A stretch of DNA of 64,000 nt, from assembly GCA_016712345.1 (NCBI GenBank), contig JADJRH010000011.1, positions 2,108,001-2,172,000 on the forward strand, in the 5' to 3' direction. A program made the translations under genes and the position numbers. Numbering within the stretch: the stretch's first letter is position 1; each line of letters begins with the position of its first letter. Under the pieces are notes generated by a model, which worked only from the letters and a program-made list of their open reading frames with translations, searched no databases and had not been told where the DNA came from. Of the stretch, positions 9,434 through 18,385 are shown piece by piece. Source of the DNA: Polyangiaceae bacterium. GTDB lineage: Bacteria; Myxococcota_A; Polyangia; Polyangiales; Polyangiaceae.

Positions 9434-9921
9434 AGCCCTTCCGGCGGGCGCTTGTGTACGCATTATTCGCAGAGGTCACCTGCGTTAGTCCATTGGGATG
9501 TACACCGGAAGCCGGGGTAGAATGGGATACCGAACACGCGCAGGAGCGGCATCGCGAGGCCGCAGAAAAACTCCGCGAAATAGGGAAAGGTCGTTTTGAG
9601 GTGCTGTCGTTTCAGGCGGGTGAAGAATCTACCCGTGTGCTTGAAGACGACTTTCACGCGCGGTCACTTCTTTACAAAGTTCCTTTTTCGGCCCGCGTGA
9701 GGTTTTTGGCGGAGTTTACCGTTCTCGAACAGTATGAACTTCCAACGCTCGCAAGCGAGTCGAATTTCAACCCAGAATCATATCGGGAAGCGGTTCAACT
9801 GACTCTGCTTCTCGGGCCGGGAAAGCGCCCCGTTGGCACTGAAGCAAACCTCTCGGCTTTGGCTGTTTTTGAAGATCTGGAACCCGGAGTGCGCTTTCGG
9901 GTATTTGATACGGAGCGGTGA
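9430..9921 (+). CDS. Small lipoprotein in the GMC cassette
   Basis: The start is the GTG at 9430, overlapping the GMC stop, with GGAGGG just upstream. This gives 163 aa with a lipoprotein signal peptide and lipobox SPLGC. The longer frame from 9397 would bury the signal peptide. The mature part is Glu-rich and helical at first (WDTEHAQERHREAAEKLREIG) and then becomes a compact mixed domain with no recognised motif. The next gene's ATG directly abuts its TGA (TGAATG). Co-translation suggests it works with the SGNH hydrolase or the GMC enzyme, but its function is unknown. Confidence 0.7.
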   Translation: MKPFRRALVYALFAEVTCVSPLGCTPEAGVEWDTEHAQERHREAAEKLREIGKGRFEVLSFQAGEESTRVLEDDFHARSLLYKVPFSARVRFLAEFTVLEQYELPTLASESNFNPESYREAVQLTLLLGPGKRPVGTEANLSALAVFEDLEPGVRFRVFDTER

Positions 9922-11103
9922 ATGGCGCTCCTTGCCGGCAAGTGGGGATACAGAATGCGCCTGACCGCCGCGTCGGTCGTCATTTTCATGGGATTTGACG
10001 CTCCACTTTTTGGCTATTGGATGTTGCCGGCCGCTTTTTTCCTGATTGTTACAGGCACCACCTGGGTTATTCGCCTGCTCATTCTACCCGCTCCGGGCGA
10101 AACCGAGGTGCCTCCGCGTCGCCGTCAGATTGCGCTTCTCGTTGGCACGAGTGTACTCATGCTGGTGATCTTGCTGGGGATGTCCACAACGGTGCGGTTT
10201 CGGTTGGAGGATCATCGCTACCGTCCACCCTGGCAGGGTGGTCCAATGGCCTCACAAATCTACGATCCTGAATTGGGGTGGTCGCCCTACGGGCCGCCCG
10301 ATGTCATTGGTCAGCGGCTTGAACGCGTTGATTTGTCGCGTGAACGCGTTTTGTTAATGGGCGATTCAATCTTTTTTGGACCGTCGCTTACAGATGAAGA
10401 GCAGGTTGGAAAGCGACTTGAAGCCCGCCTGGCCGGCTACCAGGTGATCAACGCGTCCGTCTCGGGGTATTCGATTGATCAATATTGGTTAACCCTTAAA
10501 AAAATCCTACCCATTGTTAAACCCCGTGTTTTGGTTGTGGGGATTTTCACCGGGAACGACTTTCAGATTTCATCTCGTGAAATGGGCTTTGGCAACCACA
10601 AGCCTCTCCTGCGGTGGGATGGCGAAAAGCTCGTCCGAGCCGATGTGGCCGGGCCCTGTATAGACCGTCTGTCGCGCAGCATTTTAATGCGTGTTTTGTG
10701 GCAAAATCGAGAACTGGCGGCGAGTACAATCGCGTCGATTTGCAGGCCCGCAACTCTCTCCCGATCTGAAGCCGAAAAGAGCATCTCGGCCATGTTTGCT
10801 GCCATCGACGCGCTTGCCGCAGAGGTGGGCTCCCGCGTTCTATACATGCTTCTCCCCGTGGATGGAGAACTTCAGACAATGGCGCTTGATCGGTACTTGT
10901 ACCTGTCGCGGCACTTTGACCTGTATCAATTGCTCGTTCAAGGCAAACATGAATGGGTTGATTTCTCGGCAGAACTCTTTAAGTCGGGCAATGCCCGATC
11001 CCCGCTTTTTCTAGAGGATCACGCTCATTTTGGGCCTGCTGGGCATGACTTGATGGCGGAAGTCATCCATCGTGAAATTCAGGCCCGCAAGATGTTGCCC
11101 TGA
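9922..11103 (+). CDS. Membrane-anchored SGNH/GDSL-type hydrolase
   Basis: This 393-aa protein has about three N-terminal membrane segments (roughly residues 14-56 as two, then 71-90) and a C-terminal extracytoplasmic SGNH hydrolase domain. Block I is LLMGDSIFFG (catalytic Ser), the block III Asn is in GIFTGNDFQ, and block V is DHAHFGPAGHDLMA with the Asp/His pair. The family removes or transfers acyl groups on lipids or glycans. Its place as fourth gene of a tightly coupled cassette with a GMC oxidoreductase suggests modification of a lipid or long-chain alcohol derivative (inference). Confidence 0.8.
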   Translation: MALLAGKWGYRMRLTAASVVIFMGFDAPLFGYWMLPAAFFLIVTGTTWVIRLLILPAPGETEVPPRRRQIALLVGTSVLMLVILLGMSTTVRFRLEDHRYRPPWQGGPMASQIYDPELGWSPYGPPDVIGQRLERVDLSRERVLLMGDSIFFGPSLTDEEQVGKRLEARLAGYQVINASVSGYSIDQYWLTLKKILPIVKPRVLVVGIFTGNDFQISSREMGFGNHKPLLRWDGEKLVRADVAGPCIDRLSRSILMRVLWQNRELAASTIASICRPATLSRSEAEKSISAMFAAIDALAAEVGSRVLYMLLPVDGELQTMALDRYLYLSRHFDLYQLLVQGKHEWVDFSAELFKSGNARSPLFLEDHAHFGPAGHDLMAEVIHREIQARKMLP

Positions 11104-11252
11104 AGTGTGGTGCCAAAATGACAGCGGTGAAGCATCTCGCACAGGTGTATCAGGATCGGCACAACCTTCACACCCGGCACAAAAAAAAAGACCCCACGGC
11201 CGCCTGCAACCCCCTCCGCACTTGGGCATGTTTGGTGCAGCGACGCGGAAAC

Positions 11253-11966
11253 ATGGCACAGCGAAGCACCGCGCGGGTTTGGCTTTCGGCGTGGGGATGT
11301 TTGTTCGCGGCGATAACCTTACCCTCCACCGCTTTGGCAGAGCCGCCTCCACCCACGGTGGTAGAACAAATTCCCCCTCCGCCCCCACCGCCCGGCGGGG
11401 TGAATTGGATGGTAGAATTGGGGGATCCGTCGACGTTGCCGCCGCCTCCCCCTCCGCCACCGGGCGTTGTGCCGAATCGGACGAAGGACACAACAGCGGT
11501 GGTTGAGTCGGGAGTGTCCGACCGGACCGTCCAGCCGGAACCAAAACCGTCTCCCAAACCCGCGCCGACTGCGAGATCGGAAAACGTTGGTTCAGACGAA
11601 CTACCCACGGCGCGACCGTTTGCCACACTCGACGACCAAATACCTCTTCCCAAAGAAATGCCGCGTCGCAATCGTGGATTGCTCGCGCTTGGAATTGTTC
11701 TCACGTGTACTGTTCCCGTCGGTACAATCGCCGGCGTGCTCGCGCGGCCGTCCGGCGATTCAACTGGAAAAGACTGGGTCGTGGGCGTGATCGGCACGAT
11801 GGCAACCGCCGCCAGCGTTGGGTTGATTGTGTACAGCGCCAAGCGTATGACACCTGAGGAGTACAGAAACGAGGTCCGCATGAAACAGGCATCCTCGTGG
11901 CAAACGCTCCTTCCCACGAATGTGCACGTGGGCGTTGGGTCGGTGCACGCGAGCTGGACTTTTTAG
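11253..11966 (+). CDS. Exported proline-rich protein with one C-terminal-half membrane segment pair
   Basis: The start was placed at ATG 11253 because a Sec signal peptide follows directly (WLSAWGCLFAAITLPSTALAE). The frame is open upstream to 11118 but without signal features. The mature 210 residues begin with proline runs (IPPPPPPPGG and TLPPPPPPPPGVV) and an acidic/proline linker. Two hydrophobic stretches follow (GLLALGIVLTCTVPVGTIAGVLA and VVGVIGTMATAASVGLIVYSA), which look like a TM hairpin. This layout is common in myxobacterial envelope proteins of unknown function. It lies 149 bp after the SGNH gene and is probably separate. Confidence 0.6.
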   Translation: MAQRSTARVWLSAWGCLFAAITLPSTALAEPPPPTVVEQIPPPPPPPGGVNWMVELGDPSTLPPPPPPPPGVVPNRTKDTTAVVESGVSDRTVQPEPKPSPKPAPTARSENVGSDELPTARPFATLDDQIPLPKEMPRRNRGLLALGIVLTCTVPVGTIAGVLARPSGDSTGKDWVVGVIGTMATAASVGLIVYSAKRMTPEEYRNEVRMKQASSWQTLLPTNVHVGVGSVHASWTF

Positions 11967-12392
11967 TCCAAAAGGTGAGAGGTGCAGTCGAGGTGACAAG
12001 TGCCGCGAAGCCCATTTGCGCGCGAGCGCCTTGGTGTATCAGTTCAAGAAACCGTGCCGGCTTCCATTCGTCAGGTTCGGATGGCCGGGTCGATGAGTTG
12101 TGTGAGGGCTGCCGTGGGGTCTACCCTTCATTGAGCTACCGTCTATTCAGTCGATGGCCTGACGCGGAGCGAGTGCGTTGCTATGTTTTCCGGGCCGCTG
12201 AAATGTCGCGTGTATTCCGCAACGTGTCACTCATACGTGTGACTGGTGCCGCGCCGCGCCGTCATTAAAGTCGAGGGACTGTTGTTCTTGCTTTGCTACT
12301 CACAGTCAAGTTTGCCGCGCCACCGTTTCTAACCGAGCTGCCGACCAAACTTGACAAATTTGACCATACCCCGCTTGCCGGAGGATTCTCAA
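11967..12392 (+). other. 426-bp intergenic region with no recognised gene
   Basis: No open frame here has a start, ribosome-binding site and protein-like composition. A TTGACA at about 12352 could be a -35 element but has no matching -10 at the right spacing. A short inverted repeat is visible near 12226-12245 (tcacTCATACGTGTGActgg). Nothing else is supported. Confidence 0.5.
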
Positions 12393-13526
12393 ATGTCTAT
12401 CAGCATTCGCCGTTTAACTCTTACGAGTGGTTTGTTTCTCGCCTGCGCGTCCATGGCTGGAACCGCCGTGGCAAAACCCAAAATTGGGACGGGTGAGGTT
12501 CTCGCACAGATCGGGATCGAAGCGTCGTCCTGCGCCGGTACAGTCGGCTGCAACGGCGGGTTTCCCGAAGGTGTTGCCATCGCGGGTAGCCGCGTGTTTG
12601 TTGCCGGTCCGGCCACTTTTGGTACCGCGGGCAAGGGGCCCAGCGTGGTGACGGTCCTCCGTCGATCCAACGGTCAGCTGCTTGATGAAATTCAAATCGA
12701 AGGAGAAAACACGGCATTTGAGCACGCCTTGAGTGGTATTGCCGTTGACGCGAACGACAATGTTTATGTTCTTTCTACCCAGTTGGGCGTCATTCGAATT
12801 GAACGCAACGGGCACGAGTATACCCAAACTTCATACTCGTGCGCTCTACCCGATCTACCCATCTGTGTAGAAGGAGGTCCGAGCCCGTGTGCCCCGACGC
12901 CGGTAGACTTGCCGCCCACCTCCAACGAAATGACATTTGACGATGAGGGTAATCTCTACCTCACCGATTCTACCCAGGCCACGATCTACCGCGTTCCGCC
13001 GGGTGGCGGAGAGCCCGAGGTTTGGTTTCAGAGCCCCGCGCTCGCCGGTTCGTTGCTGGCGCCCGCGCCTTTCGGAGTAAACGGTATCAAGGTGAGCCCC
13101 GATAGGCAGTGGGTATACGTGACTGAAACGTTTGATCCGGCCGACCCGTCCACCGGTCACGTGTATCGCATCCCGCTTGTGGAGTCGCCCGCTCCCGAAG
13201 AGATGGAACTCGTGCACAGCTTCCACGGTTTTTCGGTTCCAGACAGCCTGGTTTTCGGTCGGTCGGGTAAACTCTACGTCTCGCTCGCGGGCGTCTCGTC
13301 GTCGATTGCGATCCTCAGTCCGGCGGGAGACCATATCGGAACGCTTCAGGGCCCCGCTGGAAGTGAAATTCCGTTCGATGGGCCGGCGACAATGGTTTTC
13401 GACGACGCTCGCAAATCGCTGCTTGTCGCAAACCATGCGATCTTCGGTGACCCCGCCCATTTCGCGGTTCTTCGGGTGTACGTGGGCGAGCGCGGCGACG
13501 ATCAGCCCATGCCTTGTCTTGACTGA
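12393..13526 (+). CDS. Secreted NHL/SMP-30-like beta-propeller protein
   Basis: The start was placed at ATG 12393 with GGAGG 8 bp upstream, giving 377 aa with a Sec signal peptide ending near TAVAKP. The mature part shows beta-propeller blades of the NHL/gluconolactonase type: GIAVDANDNVYVLSTQLGVIRI, MTFDDEGNLYLTDSTQATIYRV, GIKVSPDRQWVYVTE, DSLVFGRSGKLYVSLAG and MVFDDARKSLLVAN. Cys pairs (SSCAGTVGC, CALPDLPICVEGGPSPC) may form disulfides outside the cell. The enzymatic metal ligands of SMP-30 are not convincing, so a binding role is at least as likely. It is monocistronic and ends at a clear terminator. Confidence 0.7.
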   Translation: MSISIRRLTLTSGLFLACASMAGTAVAKPKIGTGEVLAQIGIEASSCAGTVGCNGGFPEGVAIAGSRVFVAGPATFGTAGKGPSVVTVLRRSNGQLLDEIQIEGENTAFEHALSGIAVDANDNVYVLSTQLGVIRIERNGHEYTQTSYSCALPDLPICVEGGPSPCAPTPVDLPPTSNEMTFDDEGNLYLTDSTQATIYRVPPGGGEPEVWFQSPALAGSLLAPAPFGVNGIKVSPDRQWVYVTETFDPADPSTGHVYRIPLVESPAPEEMELVHSFHGFSVPDSLVFGRSGKLYVSLAGVSSSIAILSPAGDHIGTLQGPAGSEIPFDGPATMVFDDARKSLLVANHAIFGDPAHFAVLRVYVGERGDDQPMPCLD

Positions 13527-13579
13527 CTAACTCGGGTCGCGGGCCCGCTTCGCGTCACGCATGTGTACGCTTCAAAAAT

Positions 13580-13613
13580 GAAAGGTCGGCGCGCAGCCGG
13601 CCTTTCGCTTTTT
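13580..13613 (+). terminator. Rho-independent terminator
   Basis: GAAAGGTCGGC (13580-13590) pairs with GCCGGCCTTTC (13595-13605) with one mismatch, followed by GCTTTTT. It ends the NHL-like gene about 55 bp after its stop. Confidence 0.85.
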
Positions 13614-13858
13614 GTCCCTTCAAACTGCCTTCACCGGTGCGGACCAAACGGCTCGCATGGGGCGGTTGCTGCTGGGCCGGCCCCTCAACACGTCCTTCCG
13701 AAAAAGTTTCGGTAAGCCTGTTTTCCTCGGCATTTTGAGGCTCTGGGGCGAATCGCTGTGGGGCTCCAAGAGAGTTGTTACACGCGGCGCGGCCTTTGCT
13801 GTATGCTCAGGTGTTTGCCGCTTCTCGGGCAATTGCGTGGCCCGGGAGAATACGCACC

Positions 13859-14794
13859 ATGATTCATCCTTGTTGTTTGGGAGAAATCAGCGCGGTCGCC
13901 CCTTCGGATTCAGGCGGGCGAGTGAGTACACTTCGTTCGGCATCCATCTCGGCCGAAGAAAAAGAAATGTTTTCGGCGGCAAAAGAAGCCCCGATCTTGG
14001 CGCCGGACGAGGCAATTGAGTCGCTCGTCGTTGATGCCGCTCGGCGCGCACTCGAAAGTGCGCGCGTCTCGGGCTCACAAATCGATCGGGTCTACGGGGG
14101 CATTACCCTCGGCAAACATGTTGAACCGAGCGCCCTGTATGCCGTTCATCGGGACTTGAGGCTTCGGCGAGACACGCTCGTTGCCCCTCAGGGAACCAGC
14201 TTTTCGGCGTTTGTTACCGGGCTGGGATTGGCGGCCGAGGCCGTTCGATTCGGCGCTGCCAAATATGTTCTCGTTGTCGCCGGCGCTCGCATGAGTACAC
14301 ATGTTGAGCCGGAAAGCGGGTACGCGGTCTCCATCGCGGACGGTGCCGGAGCCGTTGTTGTCGGACCGGGTGACCAAAACCAAATTGTCGACTTTGCGAC
14401 CGACACTGAAAGCGCTCTCTACGATGCGACCGCCATCGATCTGCGTGGGCCCCGCATCACATTTGACTTGTCGCCCCGGGAGCTTTTGGCAACTCGCGAG
14501 TATGGTTTCGACGGCCCCGTCGCACTCGTTCGGGCGATGCTTGCTCGACACGCGATCGATCCTTCGAACGTGGCGCTTGTTGCACACCAGGCAAGTCGCG
14601 TTCTCATGGACCGCTGGAAAGAACAGATCAACCCCGGTCAATACATCGATTCGTTCGATGAACACGGCAATGCAACCGTTGCTTCCATACCCATGACGTT
14701 GGCCTCGAAGGGCCACGAAATTCAAAAGCCCTTTATCGTTCTCATGTCACCGGGCATGGGAATGCACGTTTCCTGTGTCTTAATTCGACGCTGA
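13859..14794 (+). CDS. KAS III (FabH)-like thiolase-fold protein lacking the usual active-site cysteine
   Basis: The start at ATG 13859 (GGGAG about 10 bp upstream) gives 311 aa; the frame is open to 13775 but without support. The C-terminal half keeps KAS III landmarks: His in ALVAHQASRVLMDRW, Asn in HGNATVASIPMTLA, and the Gly-rich end MSPGMGMHVSCVL. At the nucleophile position, where FabH has ACxGF, this protein reads GTSFSAF (around residues 111-117), so the Cys appears replaced. It is also short at the N-terminus. A cysteine-less KAS III homologue is known from PqsB, which acts with an active partner; that analogy is inference. It sits 24 bp before a ThDP-dependent enzyme. Confidence 0.7.
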   Translation: MIHPCCLGEISAVAPSDSGGRVSTLRSASISAEEKEMFSAAKEAPILAPDEAIESLVVDAARRALESARVSGSQIDRVYGGITLGKHVEPSALYAVHRDLRLRRDTLVAPQGTSFSAFVTGLGLAAEAVRFGAAKYVLVVAGARMSTHVEPESGYAVSIADGAGAVVVGPGDQNQIVDFATDTESALYDATAIDLRGPRITFDLSPRELLATREYGFDGPVALVRAMLARHAIDPSNVALVAHQASRVLMDRWKEQINPGQYIDSFDEHGNATVASIPMTLASKGHEIQKPFIVLMSPGMGMHVSCVLIRR

Positions 14795-14818
14795 GTTCGT
14801 AATGCCTGAGGTAGTACA

Positions 14819-16657
14819 GTGAAAGTCGATGACGCCACAACGAGAGAAAAGAGTCCGCATGAGAACAGGGGGGCTCCGCTTCCCGGTTCACCCCCGGCAG
14901 CTTCGACGATACTGCGACCAGCCTTTCGCCCGCCCGTTACGGTGGCAGATGCCGTGTTTGCCGCGGTTGAAAGAGAGGGTGTAGAGTACGTTTTCGGCGT
15001 ACCCGGATCGGCAATCACCCCACTTTACGAATCGCTGCGGGCGAAAGGTACGCCCAAACATATCCTCGCCAAACACGAAGGCGGAGCCGCTTTCATGGCG
15101 GGCGGATATGCGCGGGTAAAAGGCAATCTCGGGGTATGCATGACAACGACGGGCCCGGGCGCTACAAACGCGATCACGGGCGTTGCAGCCGCCATGGCAG
15201 ACTCTACTCCCCTCCTTATTCTTACCGGTCAGAACGCAACAAAAGGCTTTGGAAGAAGCCCACTTCAAGACAGCACGCGCCTTGGAGCCGATACGGTAGG
15301 TTTGTTTTCACACGCCACCAAATTGTCGGTGGCCATCCCTTCGGGTGAACGCGCCAATGACATGATTGACCGCGCTGTTCGCTGCGCGATGAGCGGCCGC
15401 CCCGGTCCCGTTCACGTCAGTCTGCCCGTGGATGTTCAACAGCAGCCTGTGCCTCCCATTCGCAAAAGAGGCACCGCTTATGTTCGCACTTTTGGGCCCG
15501 ATCCCGCGGCACTTGCAGAAGCGGCCCGACTGATCGCCGACGCGAAACAGCCGGCGATTCTGGCCGGACATGGAGTCGCTATCTCCGGCGCCCACGCTGC
15601 TCTACTTGACCTGGCCGTCCATTTTGGAATTCCTGTGGCATCCACTCCCAAGGGTAAAGGGGTTTTCCCGGAAAACCACCCGCTGTCGCTTGGCGTGTTT
15701 GGATTCGGCGGTCAACTCCGAGCCGAGGCATACCTTCTCGGCACCGAGGTTGACGTGTTGGTCGTTGTTGGAACCAGTCTCGGCGAGTTACAAACAAACA
15801 ACTGGGATGAGCGTCTCCAACCGAAACACGCCCTGATTCAGATCGACATTGACCCCAATGAAATAGGTAAGAACTACCCCGTGGATGTTGGAATTGTGGG
15901 CGATGCTCGGTTGGTGTTACAAAAACTTGTTCCACGTCGGCGGCCGGGCGCCAAGGCAAAACTGCCGCGCGAAAGGGTAGGTCTGAAATGGGGAGAGCCG
16001 CCGCCTTCCACCCTGAATGGTAAGCTCGATGGCATCTTGAAACCGCCTCGCGTCGTGCGCGAAATGCGAGCCGTCATGCCCGACGACGGTCTTTTGTTCG
16101 TGGACAACGGCAATTCGATCATTTGGGCAACCCACTATTTTGAAGCGCGCCAGCCCGGCACTGTGTTTTTGAGCCTCGGATTCGCCTCCATGGGCAACGG
16201 AGTCGCAGCCGCGATTGGCGGTCAGTTGGCGGCTCCCACCAGGCCGGTCGTGGCACTTGTCGGCGACGCTGCATTCATGATGAATGGCACCGAGGTACAC
16301 ACCGCCGTGGAGCACAACGTGCCGGTGGTGTGGGTAGTTCTCAATAACTCCGGCCATGGAATGGTGTACCACGGCGAGCGGATGCTCTATGGACACGACC
16401 TCGGGGCAAACAAGTATCAAACACGTGTTGACTTTGCCGGCATGGCTCGCGCAATGGGCGCACGAGGCACTGTCGCGCGAACCCCGCGCGAATTTCGAAG
16501 CGCTCTCGAAAGCGCGCTGACGCAACGTGTACCCACAGTCATCGATGCTCATGTTGACCCGGATGACGTGCCCGAGCCTCTCGTTCACCGCGCCCGCGCT
16601 GTTGCCCGCGCCATTGAAAATCAGCCAATTTCAAGGCGTTCTCCCTGGACAACATAA
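14819..16657 (+). CDS. ThDP-dependent enzyme of the acetolactate synthase / benzoylformate decarboxylase family
   Basis: This 612-aa protein has the three-domain ALS layout. The PYR domain (about residues 40-210) has catalytic Glu in AKHEGGAAFMAGGYAR. The central domain is at about 220-370. The PP domain (about 410-590) has the ThDP/Mg motif GDAAFMMNGTEVHTAVEHN leading to LNNSG. A ~35-residue Pro/Ala-rich N-terminal extension precedes the core. The start is GTG 14819 with TGAGG upstream. No regulatory-subunit gene and no ilv neighbours are present, so acetolactate formation for branched-chain amino acids is not favoured. The KAS III-like partner suggests C-C bond formation with an acyl-CoA or acyl-ACP (inference). 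Confidence 0.85.
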   Translation: MKVDDATTREKSPHENRGAPLPGSPPAASTILRPAFRPPVTVADAVFAAVEREGVEYVFGVPGSAITPLYESLRAKGTPKHILAKHEGGAAFMAGGYARVKGNLGVCMTTTGPGATNAITGVAAAMADSTPLLILTGQNATKGFGRSPLQDSTRLGADTVGLFSHATKLSVAIPSGERANDMIDRAVRCAMSGRPGPVHVSLPVDVQQQPVPPIRKRGTAYVRTFGPDPAALAEAARLIADAKQPAILAGHGVAISGAHAALLDLAVHFGIPVASTPKGKGVFPENHPLSLGVFGFGGQLRAEAYLLGTEVDVLVVVGTSLGELQTNNWDERLQPKHALIQIDIDPNEIGKNYPVDVGIVGDARLVLQKLVPRRRPGAKAKLPRERVGLKWGEPPPSTLNGKLDGILKPPRVVREMRAVMPDDGLLFVDNGNSIIWATHYFEARQPGTVFLSLGFASMGNGVAAAIGGQLAAPTRPVVALVGDAAFMMNGTEVHTAVEHNVPVVWVVLNNSGHGMVYHGERMLYGHDLGANKYQTRVDFAGMARAMGARGTVARTPREFRSALESALTQRVPTVIDAHVDPDDVPEPLVHRARAVARAIENQPISRRSPWTT

Positions 16658-16732
16658 AGAACGCGCTCCGCTTTTCTTCGCAACACGTTTCGTGTATCGT
16701 GGCTCCGAAACGAACCGGTGAGGGAAGCGCCC

Positions 16733-17212
16733 ATGCCCATTCGACCAAGTGCTCCACCCGCAAAAGCCGAGCCCAAGCGCGAGATGGCCTTGGATTTTCA
16801 CGGCAACATCATGGTCACAATCCACACGGCGTACGCTCCGAGCGATGCCGATTGGAGAGTGTACCTCGACGCTCTGCGCGACAAAGATCTCGATGCACTG
16901 AGGTCGATCGTGTTTACAGATGGGGGAGCGCCCAGCTCAAAACAGCGCAAAGAACTGAATGAACTGCTCGGCGGTCGTCAGGTTCGCGGCATTGTGGTTT
17001 CAAACAGCATGGCCGTGCGGGGCGTTGTCACGGCACTCAGTTGGTTCAATCCCAAAATCAAGGCCTTTGCGCCCGATGAGCTTCGGCAGGGGCTTCGCTA
17101 CCTTGAAATCAGTTCCACCGAAGAGGCCGCGGTTTGGGAAGTGATTGAAGACGTGTTGTCGCAGCTCTCCACTCAAGATCTGCGGTCCGTCCCCAAAATT
17201 CCCGGAAGGTGA
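16733..17212 (+). CDS. STAS/SpoIIAA-like domain protein
   Basis: The start at ATG 16733 follows GAGGGAAG by about 6 bp, giving 159 aa; GTG 16718 is an alternative that would include that ribosome-binding site. After a ~22-residue Pro/Lys-rich tail, the sequence alternates strands and helices as in STAS-like proteins (IMVTIHTAYAPSDADWRVYLDALRD, VRGIVVSNSMAVRGVVTALSWF, IKAFAPDELRQGLRYLEIS). Such single-domain proteins are common in myxobacteria and are thought to act in signalling or scaffolding. Its stop overlaps the next gene's GTG start (GTGA), so they are co-translated. The catalytic link to the ThDP enzyme is unproven. Confidence 0.65.
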   Translation: MPIRPSAPPAKAEPKREMALDFHGNIMVTIHTAYAPSDADWRVYLDALRDKDLDALRSIVFTDGGAPSSKQRKELNELLGGRQVRGIVVSNSMAVRGVVTALSWFNPKIKAFAPDELRQGLRYLEISSTEEAAVWEVIEDVLSQLSTQDLRSVPKIPGR

Positions 17213-18378
17213 AGGTCCACGTGTTGCGCCGCCGCTCTTTTCAAATGTGGGGCTGCGGATCCGCCGCGGGGTGGTGCGTCCGTGGGAGTTGCGTGGCATC
17301 GCCAGTCAACTGGCTGTTGAGTGTTGTGTGTGCTGCCGCAGTGCTTGTTGGATGCGACGGCGGTGGATCCAATACCAACCCCGAGGCCGGTCCACCCGCG
17401 GGCAACCCCGATGGTAAGTGTGACATTCCGGCCGAGGCGCAGCCGGCGGATACATCCAACCCTACCCGTGTCATTGGTGATGGAACAACGGAAAGCTGCA
17501 CTTCACAGGCCGTTGTCGACGCCGTTTCCAAGGGTGGAATCATCACGTTCAACTGCGGCTCCGATCCGGTTGTGATCGAACTCGAAGAAACGGCCAAAAT
17601 TCGCAATGACACGGGGCCGGAAATCGTGATCGACGGCGGCGGGAAAGTCACCCTCAGTGGTAAGGGCGAGCGGCGCATTTTGTATCAAAACACGTGCGAC
17701 CCCGACCAAGTGTGGACAACGGATCACTGCAACGATCAAGACCACCCGCGCCTGACGGTTCAAAATCTAACTTTCATTGATGGCAATGCCAAAGGTCAAA
17801 CAGACCCCGACGGTGGAGGCGCGATTTTCGTTCGAGGGGGTAGGTTCAAAGTATTCAACTCGCGGTTTTTCAACAACGTCGTCGATGAAACCGGCCCCGA
17901 TGTCGGCGGCGCCGCGATCCGGGTATTTGACCAGTCAAACGGCGACCCGGTGTTTATTGTACAGAGCACCTTCGGCGGTGAAGACGGTTTTGGAAATTCA
18001 GGTTCCAACGGCGGCGGGCTGTCGAGTATAGGCGTCTCCTACACCGTTATAAACAGCCTCTTCGCATTCAACTCCGCTATTGGAAACGGCGCCAATCCAG
18101 CCAAAGAGGGCACACCCGGCGGTGGCAGCGGCGGCGGTATCTATTGTGACGGAAACACGTTTACACTCACTCTCTGCGGTGTAAAAATGACAAACAACAC
18201 CGCGAATGAAGGGGGAGGCGCGATCTTTTTCGTGAGCAATGATCAATCCGGCAATCTGATTATCAAAGACTCGGTGCTCAGCAACAACCCCAGCGCCGGG
18301 TTTGAAACCAACGGTTACCCGGGCATTTTTGTCATTGCCGCCGGACCTCCCCAGGTAGAAAATTCAACCATTGAATAG
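17209..18378 (+). CDS. Lipoprotein with right-handed beta-helix (Pmp-like repeats)
   Basis: The GTG at 17209 overlaps the preceding stop. The signal peptide ends in a lipobox around AAVLVGC, after a rather long N-region, so an internal GTG start is possible. Residues ~60-389 contain parallel beta-helix repeats with GGAIF-type motifs: DGGGAIFVRGGRFKVFNSRFFNN, GGAAIRVFD, GGGLSSIGVSYTVINSLFAFN, GGGIYCDGNTF, EGGGAIFFVSN. These resemble polymorphic outer membrane protein and pectate-lyase-fold repeats and suggest a surface adhesin or polysaccharide-binding role. No lyase catalytic residues are evident. The next lipoprotein gene begins 7 bp after its stop. Confidence 0.75.
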   Translation: MKVHVLRRRSFQMWGCGSAAGWCVRGSCVASPVNWLLSVVCAAAVLVGCDGGGSNTNPEAGPPAGNPDGKCDIPAEAQPADTSNPTRVIGDGTTESCTSQAVVDAVSKGGIITFNCGSDPVVIELEETAKIRNDTGPEIVIDGGGKVTLSGKGERRILYQNTCDPDQVWTTDHCNDQDHPRLTVQNLTFIDGNAKGQTDPDGGGAIFVRGGRFKVFNSRFFNNVVDETGPDVGGAAIRVFDQSNGDPVFIVQSTFGGEDGFGNSGSNGGGLSSIGVSYTVINSLFAFNSAIGNGANPAKEGTPGGGSGGGIYCDGNTFTLTLCGVKMTNNTANEGGGAIFFVSNDQSGNLIIKDSVLSNNPSAGFETNGYPGIFVIAAGPPQVENSTIE

Positions 18379-18385
18379 GTATGTC

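Noticed and set aside
12351..12393. TTGACA at 12352 as promoter of the NHL-like gene
   Set aside because: No -10 element at 16-18 bp before the gene start.
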